DNA of 64,000 nt from Bacillus sp. FJAT-29937 (GTDB lineage: Bacteria > Bacillota > Bacilli > Bacillales > Cytobacillaceae): contig NZ_LMAS01000003.1 in the NCBI RefSeq assembly GCF_001509555.1, positions 125,100-189,099 of the forward strand. Reading direction: 5' to 3'. Position 1 is the stretch's first letter; every line of letters begins with the position of its first letter. Under the pieces are notes generated by a model. The model ran no database searches. It saw only the letters and a program-made list of their open reading frames with translations, and was not told the DNA's origin. Positions 43,943 to 51,603 of the stretch are shown here, one piece after another. The translations under genes were made by a program, and so were the position numbers.

Positions 43943-45436
43943 ATGAATTTAGATCTCATTCTACAAAAACATGCTAGAACAATACCTAGTAAGTTAGCAG
44001 TTGGCTGGGAATCAGGCTCTTATACTTACAAGCAATTAAATGATGAAATACAAAAACTGGCCATTTATTTTTGTATAAGTGGGGTTGAATCTGGAGATCG
44101 TATTGCAATTATTCTAGCTAATTGTCCGGAATTTATTATTAGTTATTATGCTTGTATGCGTGTTGGAGCAATATCTGTGCCAATTAATCCAGCTCTGACG
44201 CCTAGAGAGTTCGGAATAACTTTAAACGATAGTATGCCAAAAATAATTATTACTGATGAAAAAGTTAAAGAAAGTTTGCTTAATACAAGGATTGAAGGAA
44301 AGCCGCTGTATATAATGGTGAATAATAAAAACTCCTTCAGTGATATTCTTCATAATGGAATGGCAGAAAGTACAATAATAACGAAAAGGATAGAGGAAAG
44401 CTCAATAATATACACCTCTGGAACAATGGGTTTACCAAAAGGTGCTGTACTGACGCATAATAATCTATATCATAATGCTAAGACATATGCTGAAGCTTTT
44501 GATATGGATGAAAATGAAAAAACACTGATTGTTGCTCCTCTATTCCATACAGCTGCACAGACATGTTGCTTAAACTCTACGATATATAGTGGCGGCTACA
44601 GCTGCCTGTTGCCTAGATGGGAATCAAGTTCGAAGACTTTAAGTACGATGGAGGAAGAGGAAATTACATTCTTTTTTGGGCCTCCAACAATGTACACGTA
44701 TATGTTAAATGATCCAAATATTAAGAGTTATAACTTGAAATTAAGAATAGCATTTTCTGGTGCCGCCCCATTACCTGAAGAAATCTTTAATAAATGGCGT
44801 GATACTTTTGGTTTTGAGATTGTTGAAGGTTATGGGTTATCTGAGACTTCCCCCGTCGTGACATTCAACCCTCCAAAAGGAAGGAAAAAATCAGGAAGTA
44901 TTGGACTGCCTATGCAAGATATCAGAGTGAAAATAGTTAATGAACTGTTAGAAGAAGTTCAAATTGATGAGTCAGGCGAGCTGCTCGTCCAAGGCCCAAA
45001 TGTTATGAAGGGGTATTGGAACCGCGCTGAGGAAAATGAATTAGCCTTTGTAAATGGCTGGTTTAAAACAGGGGATATTGCAAAGAGAGATAGTGAGGGG
45101 TATTTGTACATTATTGACAGAAAAAAAGATATAATTATTCGTTCAGGATTTAATGTATATCCAAGAGAAATAGAAGAAGTCTTTTACCAGCATCCTGCAG
45201 TTTTGGAAGTAGCTGTCATTGGATACCCAGATGCTGATAAGGGAGAGCTTGTAAAGGCAATCATCACTTTGAAGTCAGGTGATTATAAAAATATTCATGA
45301 AGAGTTAGGAGCATATTGTCGACAAAACCTAGCCACATACAAAGTTCCGCAAATAATTGAGATTGTTAAAGAATTACCAAAAACAAGTTCCGGAAAAATT
45401 CTCAAAATAAAACTGCGTGAACAATTAACAGGATAA
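43943..45436 (+). CDS. AMP-forming acyl-CoA synthetase
   Basis: 497-aa adenylate-forming ligase activating a carboxylic acid to its CoA ester. P-loop IIYTSGTMGLPKGAVLTH, motif GYGLSETSPVV, the hinge DRKKDIIIRSGFNVYPREIE and the C-terminal catalytic Lys in SSGKILK are all present. It probably supplies the CoA thioester to the acyl-CoA dehydrogenase at the head of the operon. The acid could be short, branched or aromatic. AAGGCGG before ATG. Confidence 0.93.
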   Translation: MNLDLILQKHARTIPSKLAVGWESGSYTYKQLNDEIQKLAIYFCISGVESGDRIAIILANCPEFIISYYACMRVGAISVPINPALTPREFGITLNDSMPKIIITDEKVKESLLNTRIEGKPLYIMVNNKNSFSDILHNGMAESTIITKRIEESSIIYTSGTMGLPKGAVLTHNNLYHNAKTYAEAFDMDENEKTLIVAPLFHTAAQTCCLNSTIYSGGYSCLLPRWESSSKTLSTMEEEEITFFFGPPTMYTYMLNDPNIKSYNLKLRIAFSGAAPLPEEIFNKWRDTFGFEIVEGYGLSETSPVVTFNPPKGRKKSGSIGLPMQDIRVKIVNELLEEVQIDESGELLVQGPNVMKGYWNRAEENELAFVNGWFKTGDIAKRDSEGYLYIIDRKKDIIIRSGFNVYPREIEEVFYQHPAVLEVAVIGYPDADKGELVKAIITLKSGDYKNIHEELGAYCRQNLATYKVPQIIEIVKELPKTSSGKILKIKLREQLTG

Positions 45437-45494
45437 TGTGGAAACTATAATTGCAGATTATTGGCAATACAACGCTCATCTTTTCAATTTATTT

Positions 45495-45520
45495 GAGACT
45501 GTAGATCCAGTCTTTTTTTT
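45495..45520 (+). terminator. Terminator of the beta-oxidation operon
   Basis: AGACTG / CAGTCT 6-bp stem followed by T8. Confidence 0.8.
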
Positions 45521-45549
45521 GTGAAAGAATAAAACTGTATGGATTTTAT

Positions 45550-46257
45550 TCACTGATTAAAAAAGTACAAGAAATTGAGCTTTTTCTGTACATTATCGAG
45601 ATGTATTTTACAATAGACTTTCGCCAATTCAGGCTTCCCCTCTTCAATTGCCTTCAAAATATCTTCATGTTCTTTATAAACTGAATGCCTCTTTTCGTTT
45701 AATCCAATATTTTGCTTCAAAGTGACACTAAGAGCCTTATGATACTTTTCCGATAGATCATCTAATACTTTGATCATAAATGGATTATGTGTTGCGCTAA
45801 TCATGGCACGGTGGAAATGGTAATCTGCATCCTGGCCGGCATCATTTGGAGAGCGAAGGGATTGCTCGAATTCAAGAAGCGCCTTTCGCAACTCTACTAT
45901 ATCTTCCTCAGTTCTTCTTTCCGCTGCTAAAAATGCGGCTTCCGTATCTAAAATATACCTTAATTCAAAAAGAGACTTAATTTCTAAATACTCATCTGTA
46001 TCAACCTCAATGTTTTCTAATAAAAATTGAATGTCTACTTCACCGATATAATGCCCGCCTCCTTGTTTAGAGGTTAGAATTCCAAGGGATTTTAATACAC
46101 TGAGCGCCTCTCTAATTTTTGACCGGCCAACTTTATATGTGCTTGCCAATGTTAGCTCGGAAGGGAGTTTTGAATTCAAGGGGAATTCTCCGCTATGAAT
46201 TTTAGTAATGATATCGCGGACGATATGCTGCGACAAAACGTATTTTTCCCTTTTCAT
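45550..46257 (-). CDS. GntR-family regulator with FCD effector domain
   Basis: 235-aa regulator. The N-terminal winged HTH (about 10-70; LPSELTLASTYKVGRSKIREAL) is followed by an FCD helical domain whose metal/ligand-binding histidines are visible in DADYHFHRAM, KEHEDIL and YCKIHLD. FCD ligands are usually carboxylates. It is divergent from the L-2-hydroxyglutarate oxidase gene, and two matching palindromes lie between them, so it most likely represses that gene in response to a hydroxy- or dicarboxylic acid. AAAGGATG site before ATG. Confidence 0.9.
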   Translation of the reverse strand: MKREKYVLSQHIVRDIITKIHSGEFPLNSKLPSELTLASTYKVGRSKIREALSVLKSLGILTSKQGGGHYIGEVDIQFLLENIEVDTDEYLEIKSLFELRYILDTEAAFLAAERRTEEDIVELRKALLEFEQSLRSPNDAGQDADYHFHRAMISATHNPFMIKVLDDLSEKYHKALSVTLKQNIGLNEKRHSVYKEHEDILKAIEEGKPELAKVYCKIHLDNVQKKLNFLYFFNQ

Positions 46258-46282
46258 TAAATATTCATCCTTTCAAAGAAAG

Positions 46283-46424
46283 TTGTCATACAAGTTTGAA
46301 ATAGAAAATTCAGAAATTAGCTTGCATTTTCTATTAGGAAGAGATTAAAATACTATTAATAATGGTATTTTAATAAATTAGATTTGTCAAATAAGATATT
46401 AATTTTACAAAAGATGTCCTACAA
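46283..46424. promoter_or_regulatory. Candidate FCD-GntR operator pair
   Basis: TTGTCATACAA (46283-46293), a perfect TTGT-N3-ACAA palindrome, and ATGTCCTACAA (46414-46424), a 9/11 match, bracket the divergent intergenic region. Each lies close to one of the two start codons, as expected for dual autoregulation. Confidence 0.5.
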
Positions 46425-46456
46425 CTTTACGATTTGAAAAAGGGGATGTATAAAAA

Positions 46457-47662
46457 ATGAAATATGATTATATTATTATTGGCGGCGGAATTGTCGGTTT
46501 ATCAACTGGATATTCCATTATGAAAAAATATCCTAATGTGAAATTATTACTGCTAGAAAAAGAAAATGAGTGGGCAACCCACCAAACAGGAAGAAATAGT
46601 GGAGTCATTCATTCTGGAATTTACTATAAGCCTGGAAGTTTAAAGGCTAGATTTGCAAGAAGTGGTGGAGAAAAATTAATTCAATTTTGTAATGAAAATG
46701 AAATTGAATATGATATTTGCGGCAAGATTATTGTCGCCACTGATGTTAATGAATTAGATGAATTAGAAAAATTATATAAACGCGGCTTGGATAATGGCCT
46801 ACAGCTAGAAAAAATAAATAAAGAACAGATGCTTGAAATAGAGCCGAATGTTAATGGCATTCAAGCAATCAAGGTACCTGCGGCAGGAATTGTGGATTAT
46901 AAAGAAGTATCAAAAGCTTTTGCTAATTTTATTTTAACAAGTGGCGGGGACATAAAAACAGGTACTATTGTTGAAGAAATTCATGAAAATGATAAAGAGA
47001 TTTCGGTAGGTACGAACAAAGGGACATTTTATGGGAAGAAATTAATTAATTGCGCAGGACTTTTCAGTGACAGGGTTGCTAAATTAGCAGGTGTGAATCC
47101 AAAAATGAAAATTATTCCATTTAGAGGTGAATACTTTAAACTGAAAGAATCTAAATCACATTTAGTAAAGAATTTGATCTATCCAGTGCCAGATCCAAAG
47201 TTTCCATTTTTAGGAGTGCATCTAACGAGAATGACGAATGGTGAAATACATGCAGGTCCTAATGCTGTTTTAGCTTTAAAGCGAGAAGGCTATAAAAAAA
47301 CAGACTTTAATTTGTATGATATGTACGATGTTTTAACATACCCGGCGTTTTGGAAAATTGCAAAGCAAAATATGAAGTATGGGATGGGAGAAATGTACCG
47401 TTCTATTAACAAAAATAAATTTTTAGAATCATTAAGAAAACTTGTTCCTTCTTTAGAAAAAGATGATTTGGTGGAGGCGGACTCTGGAGTACGCGCTCAG
47501 GCACTCACAATGGATGGAAAATTGATCGATGATTTTATGATAATAAAAGGTAAAAGATCAATTCATGTTTGCAATGCCCCATCTCCGGCAGCAACTGCCT
47601 CTATTGCAATTGGTGAAGAAATTGTTTCGTATATAGAGAATACGGATCTAGCTGCAGTTTAA
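46457..47662 (+). CDS. lhgO: L-2-hydroxyglutarate oxidase family FAD enzyme
   Basis: 401-aa FAD-dependent oxidoreductase of the DAO/LhgO family. The dinucleotide motif IIIGGGIVGLSTGYSI is at the N-terminus, followed by EKENEWATHQTGRNSGVIHSGIYY in part (TGRNSGVIHSGIYY is the LhgO hallmark). The C-terminus has VCNAPSPAATASIAIGE. Characterised members oxidise L-2-hydroxyglutarate to 2-oxoglutarate and feed electrons to quinone. AAAGGGG before ATG. Its divergent FCD regulator marks it as a separately induced unit rather than part of the sigma-54 operons. Confidence 0.88.
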   Translation: MKYDYIIIGGGIVGLSTGYSIMKKYPNVKLLLLEKENEWATHQTGRNSGVIHSGIYYKPGSLKARFARSGGEKLIQFCNENEIEYDICGKIIVATDVNELDELEKLYKRGLDNGLQLEKINKEQMLEIEPNVNGIQAIKVPAAGIVDYKEVSKAFANFILTSGGDIKTGTIVEEIHENDKEISVGTNKGTFYGKKLINCAGLFSDRVAKLAGVNPKMKIIPFRGEYFKLKESKSHLVKNLIYPVPDPKFPFLGVHLTRMTNGEIHAGPNAVLALKREGYKKTDFNLYDMYDVLTYPAFWKIAKQNMKYGMGEMYRSINKNKFLESLRKLVPSLEKDDLVEADSGVRAQALTMDGKLIDDFMIIKGKRSIHVCNAPSPAATASIAIGEEIVSYIENTDLAAV

Positions 47663-47749
47663 ATGTAAAGACTTGTCACATCGAATTGAAATAAAGGCGT
47701 TTGTAACCTTATAATAGATAATAGGAATTATTGAAAAAGGGTGAACGTC

Positions 47750-49066
47750 TTGGCTACAAAACATGAACAAATTTTGCAATATATCGATGAATTGCCTGTC
47801 GGAGAGAAAATATCAGTTAGACAAATCGCCAAGGCACTGAGCGTCAGCGAAGGAACAGCCTACCGGGCTATAAAGGATGCAGAGAACAAAGGGTATGTCA
47901 GTACCATTGAACGGGTTGGTACGATTCGGATAGAGCGGAAGAAGAAAGAAAATATTGAAAAGCTGACTTTTGCCGAGGTCGTTAATATTGTTGATGGCCA
48001 GGTTTTAGGCGGAAGAGATGGTTTGCATAAAACATTGAGCAAATTTGTAATCGGGGCTATGAAACTAGAAGCCGTGATGAGGTACACGGACGCAGGCAGC
48101 TTGCTCATTGTCGGTAATCGAACGCAAATACATGAATCCGCCCTTAAGGCAGGTGCGGCTGTACTTATTACTGGCGGTTTTGACACAGAGGAAAGTGTGA
48201 AAAAACTCGCAGATAAATTGCAGCTCCCAATCATTTCAAGCAGCTATGATACATTTACTGTAGCAACGATGATCAACCGGGCCATTTATGATCAGCTAAT
48301 TAAGAAGGAGATAGTCCTTGTAGAGGATATATTAACTCCTCTTGAAAAAACGGTATACGTCAAACCGACTGATAAAGTTTCGGATTGGCTCCAAATTAAT
48401 AAAGAAACAAATCATGGACGGTTCCCGGTAGTTGATAAAAATTCAAAGGTAATTGGGATGGTTACATCTAAGGATATTATGGGGCATGATCCCGATACAC
48501 AAATTGATAAGTTAATGACGAAGAATCCAATGACTGTAGGGAAACAAACAAGTGTCGCTTCCTCTTCGCACATGATGGTTTGGGAAGGAATTGAGGTTCT
48601 CCCGGTTGTTGATGACTCGAATAGGCTTGAAGGAATCATTACAAGACAGGATGTGTTAAAGGCGCTCCAAATGATTCAGCGTCAGCCCCAAGTCGGTGAA
48701 ACGATTGATGATATTGTGACCAATCAGCTTGTGCTAATGAGGGGAAAGACGAAAGGCGAAGATGTGTATCGCTGTGAGGTTACACCGCAGATGACCAATC
48801 ATCTTGGCACCATCTCTTATGGGGTATTTACAACAATCGTTTCAGAAGCCGCCAATCGGGTTCTGCGGAATTATAAAAAAGGTGATTTAGTTGTCGAGAA
48901 TATGACTATTTATTTCCTTAAACCCGTACAAATTGAGAGTATGCTAGAGATTTATCCGCGTGTACTAGAAGTAGGACGAAAATTCGGGAAGGTAGATGTA
49001 GAGGTTTACAATGAAGGGGTTCTCGTTGGCAAGGCGATGATGATGTGTCAATTGATTGAGAGATAA
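47750..49066 (+). CDS. ytoI: HTH-DRTGG-CBS-hotdog multidomain protein
   Basis: About 438-aa cytoplasmic protein equivalent to B. subtilis YtoI. Domains in order: a winged-HTH-like segment (residues 5-65; SVRQIAKALSVSEGTAYRAI), a DRTGG domain (about 70-180), paired CBS domains (about 190-310; VKPTDKVSDWLQINKETNHGRFPVVD and later ITRQDVLKAL), and a C-terminal hotdog thioesterase-like domain (about 330-438). The combination suggests nucleotide-sensed control of an acyl-CoA-related function, but the role is unproven. I prefer TTG 47750 (MATKHEQ) over GTG 47741. It opens the right-hand core region. Confidence 0.9.
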   Translation: MATKHEQILQYIDELPVGEKISVRQIAKALSVSEGTAYRAIKDAENKGYVSTIERVGTIRIERKKKENIEKLTFAEVVNIVDGQVLGGRDGLHKTLSKFVIGAMKLEAVMRYTDAGSLLIVGNRTQIHESALKAGAAVLITGGFDTEESVKKLADKLQLPIISSSYDTFTVATMINRAIYDQLIKKEIVLVEDILTPLEKTVYVKPTDKVSDWLQINKETNHGRFPVVDKNSKVIGMVTSKDIMGHDPDTQIDKLMTKNPMTVGKQTSVASSSHMMVWEGIEVLPVVDDSNRLEGIITRQDVLKALQMIQRQPQVGETIDDIVTNQLVLMRGKTKGEDVYRCEVTPQMTNHLGTISYGVFTTIVSEAANRVLRNYKKGDLVVENMTIYFLKPVQIESMLEIYPRVLEVGRKFGKVDVEVYNEGVLVGKAMMMCQLIER

Positions 49067-49107
49067 GAAAAGCGGAAGCACTTGGCGCTATAGCCAGACA
49101 AAAAATA
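49067..49107. repeat. Remnant of a Bacillus intergenic repeat
   Basis: AGAAAAGCGGAAGCAC followed by TTGGCGCTATAGCCAGACA matches the terminal motif of the larger element at 55201-55438 (whose end, reversed, reads AGAAAAGCGTAAGCGCC). It looks like a truncated copy. Confidence 0.5.
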
Positions 49108-49134
49108 AAAGCCGTTCCATCAAGGAGCGGCTTT
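49108..49134. terminator. Terminator between ytoI and ytpI
   Basis: AAAGCCGTTCC / GGAGCGGCTTT stem. On the minus strand it is followed by TATTTTTT, making it a good ytpI terminator; on the plus strand the tail is weak. Confidence 0.75.
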
Positions 49135-49140
49135 AAAAAA

Positions 49141-49437
49141 TTATGATTCTTTTGCTTCATTTGCAGCAATCGGCAAATAATATTTATAGGCTTTAAGGCC
49201 GGCAAAAATATTATAGGCCCCTAATAGAAAAAAGATTCCACCGATAATATAAGTAGCTGTATTTCCATTTAGGAAAAACTGGTTTAGGCCATATAATCCG
49301 ATAAAAACACCTAGAGACATACTTGATTTAGAAGAAATCCACTTCTTTTCAGCTGGTTTCTTGCAGCGTACAAATTTTACTTTGTAATATAGATAAAATG
49401 AAAGTGCGATGGTAATTAAAATAACTAACACTGGCAT
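49141..49437 (-). CDS. ytpI: YtpI-family membrane protein
   Basis: 98-aa membrane protein with three hydrophobic segments (about residues 1-20, 40-58 and 62-82), matching Bacillus YtpI. The ATG at 49437 is chosen because GGAGGT precedes it; the upstream in-frame ATG at 49455 overlaps that site. Function unknown. Convergent with ytoI. Confidence 0.85.
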   Translation of the reverse strand: MPVLVILITIALSFYLYYKVKFVRCKKPAEKKWISSKSSMSLGVFIGLYGLNQFFLNGNTATYIIGGIFFLLGAYNIFAGLKAYKYYLPIAANEAKES

Positions 49438-49566
49438 GATTGACTTAACCTCCATTTTTCATTGCTCTGAGGCTATTTTAACTTTTTATCAAAAAAAATG
49501 CCAGAGCATACTCTTTTTCTTTTCCTACAAGGTAAAATAAATTTATTGATCATAAAGGAGCAGATC

Positions 49567-50502
49567 ATGAAAGAGAAAATATTAAACACGATAAAAGATT
49601 ATGAAACGATCATTATCCATAGGCATGCTCGTCCAGATCCAGATGCATACGGATCTCAGGGAGGCCTAGCTGAGATTCTTAAAGCCTCTTTTCCCGAAAA
49701 GACCATTTATACCGTTGGAAAGGAAGAGGAAACGCTTTACTACTTGCGCAGACTGGATCAAATCCCAAATGATGCATATGAAGGCGCTTTAGTCATTGTT
49801 TGTGATACGGCAAACGCCGAACGGATTTGTGATGACAGATACCCTTTAGGGGATAAATTAATAAAAATTGACCATCACCCAAATGTTGACCCATATGGGG
49901 ATATGATGTGGATTGATACAGATGCCAGTTCTGTCAGTGAAATGATTTACGAATTTTATCTTTTTGGCAAGGATAAGGGCTTAAAAATGTCGGATGAAGC
50001 TGCAAGATTAATATTTGCGGGAATTGTAGGAGATACAGGCCGTTTTCTATTCCCAAGCACATCTGATAAAACCTTTGCCTATGCCGGTGAGCTTATTCAC
50101 TATAATTTCTCACGGCCAGAGCTGTTTGATAAAATGTATGAACTATCGCCAAACGTTGTGAAGCTAAATGGATTTGTCCTGCAAAACTTTGAAATCAAAA
50201 AACATGGCGCTGTATCAATGGTTCTAAAAAAAGAATTATTAGAGGAATTTCAAGTAAAGGCATCAGAGGCTTCTCTCCTAGTAGGAGCCCTTGGGCACAT
50301 TAAAGGCATTAAGGCATGGGTATTCTTTATTGAGGAAGAGGATCAAATTAGAGTTCGTCTCCGTTCTAAAGGTCCAATCATAAATGAAATTGCCAGAAAA
50401 TATAATGGCGGAGGACATCCGCTTGCTGCTGGAGCATCCATTTATTCATGGGATGATAAGGACATGGTCATCAAGGACTTAGAAGAAGCTTGTGTGAACT
50501 AG
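49567..50502 (+). CDS. nrnA: Bifunctional oligoribonuclease / pAp phosphatase
   Basis: About 311-aa DHH/DHHA1 phosphoesterase (NrnA, YtqI) degrading nano-RNAs and pAp. The DHH motifs are DPDAYGSQGG, VCDTANAERI and KIDHHPN, and the DHHA1 motif GGGHPLAAGA lies near the C-terminus. ATG 49567 follows AAAGGAG; a longer reading from 49498 is unlikely. Confidence 0.95.
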   Translation: MKEKILNTIKDYETIIIHRHARPDPDAYGSQGGLAEILKASFPEKTIYTVGKEEETLYYLRRLDQIPNDAYEGALVIVCDTANAERICDDRYPLGDKLIKIDHHPNVDPYGDMMWIDTDASSVSEMIYEFYLFGKDKGLKMSDEAARLIFAGIVGDTGRFLFPSTSDKTFAYAGELIHYNFSRPELFDKMYELSPNVVKLNGFVLQNFEIKKHGAVSMVLKKELLEEFQVKASEASLLVGALGHIKGIKAWVFFIEEEDQIRVRLRSKGPIINEIARKYNGGGHPLAAGASIYSWDDKDMVIKDLEEACVN

Positions 50503-50520
50503 AAAGCGGTGAAAATAATA

Positions 50521-50565
50521 ATAAGCCAGACCCATTCAACAAAATCTTGAAGGGGTTTGGCTTAT
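50521..50565. terminator. Hairpin between nrnA and ytrI (convergent)
   Basis: Long imperfect stem ATAAGCCAGACCCATTCAA / TTGAAGGGGTTTGGCTTAT between convergent genes, with only weak T-tracts on either side. Confidence 0.65.
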
Positions 50566-50573
50566 CTATTTAC

Positions 50574-51074
50574 CTAATCTAGCATAATGTTAACCTTAAT
50601 CGATAACGTAGTGTATATTTTCATTTGCTTCACTTCAGCCCGAAAACGCTTATCATTCACCTTAAAAACTTTATTCTCAATAATCCTTACGATTAGATCA
50701 CTGCTGTTAAAAACCGTCTCAATATCTTTGGCCGACATCATTTTGATATCTTCTTTTATCTCATCTTCAATTTCAAAAACACTAAATGAATCTAGTTTAT
50801 ATTTATCGCTGTTTTGGATTTTTACTTTAATTTCTTGAACGATAAGCTTTTGACTATTTAATTTATTCAGTTCTTTGTAGTCCTCCTGCCAGATTTTAAT
50901 ATCATTCTTAAGATCAGCAATCTCTTCTCTTTGCTTTTTGATTTCCTTGCTGTATTTTTCATTCCACTCCCCAAATATATACAGAAAAAAAAACCAGCTG
51001 ATAATCCCGCCAATCGCCATTCCAGCAAAGAAGCGCTGCCAGGCAGGTCTAGAAAAGTACGGTGGCATCCTCAT
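50574..51074 (-). CDS. ytrI: Sporulation membrane protein YtrI
   Basis: 166-aa protein equivalent to B. subtilis YtrI, needed for normal spore formation. A single membrane segment (about residues 14-34; FFAGMAIGGIISWFFFLYIF) follows a short basic N-terminus (PPYFSRPAWQR). A coiled-coil-like stretch (about 38-75) and an extracytoplasmic or forespore-facing domain come next. It overlaps ytrH by 4 bases and is co-transcribed with it from a SigE-type promoter. Confidence 0.92.
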   Translation of the reverse strand: MRMPPYFSRPAWQRFFAGMAIGGIISWFFFLYIFGEWNEKYSKEIKKQREEIADLKNDIKIWQEDYKELNKLNSQKLIVQEIKVKIQNSDKYKLDSFSVFEIEDEIKEDIKMMSAKDIETVFNSSDLIVRIIENKVFKVNDKRFRAEVKQMKIYTTLSIKVNIMLD

Positions 51075-51412
51075 GAGATATGCTCCTGGGTTAGCATGTT
51101 GATAAGCATTGCGCCTGTTTGAGCTCCTCCAAAAGCGGCAAGAATCAGTAAGAATTGTTTAAATAAATCCTTCGTTTGCCCATCAAAAAGACCTTTCTCA
51201 AAACTGTAAAGTGTATCAAATGTTCCGCCAATTGCTGCTACAATAGCCCAAATTCTAATAATATTGGATATACGATAAGCTTCCGTTAAAGGTGGTTTTC
51301 CTGTTAGAAAAGCGGCCAAGCACCCAATAATTGAACCACCAATGACTACTCCGAGGGCAATAAAATAACTATCAATTAATGTTGTAAAATAGGGCTGGAT
51401 TTTCATATTCAT
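51071..51412 (-). CDS. ytrH: Sporulation membrane protein YtrH
   Basis: 113-aa membrane protein equivalent to B. subtilis YtrH. About three hydrophobic helices are visible (residues 10-35, 45-62, 82-105), and the protein has a short polar N-terminus. AAGGAAGGATG region supplies the ribosome site. It is upstream partner of ytrI in a two-gene sporulation operon with a SigE-type promoter directly upstream. Confidence 0.92.
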   Translation of the reverse strand: MNMKIQPYFTTLIDSYFIALGVVIGGSIIGCLAAFLTGKPPLTEAYRISNIIRIWAIVAAIGGTFDTLYSFEKGLFDGQTKDLFKQFLLILAAFGGAQTGAMLINMLTQEHIS

Positions 51413-51470
51413 CCTTCCTTACCGCAGAAATAGAGACGCTTACGCTATTTACGCTAAAACGTTTTCTACC

Positions 51471-51498
51471 ATTCTATGGACAAACTAACTGAAATATG
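51471..51498 (-). promoter_or_regulatory. SigE-type sporulation promoter of ytrHI
   Basis: On the minus strand: CATATT, a 14-base spacer, then CATAGAAT. This is close to the SigE consensus (-35 ATATT, -10 CATACAAT) and lies about 60 bases upstream of ytrH, in keeping with mother-cell expression of ytrHI in B. subtilis. Confidence 0.68.
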
Positions 51499-51603
51499 TT
51501 TAATCCTCTTCATCAAATTTTTGATTAAAAAGAGAACGTATTTTCCTTTTTTCATAAACAGTCCTATAATATTAAGAAGAGAAGAATTAAGGGTGTGAAC
51601 AAA

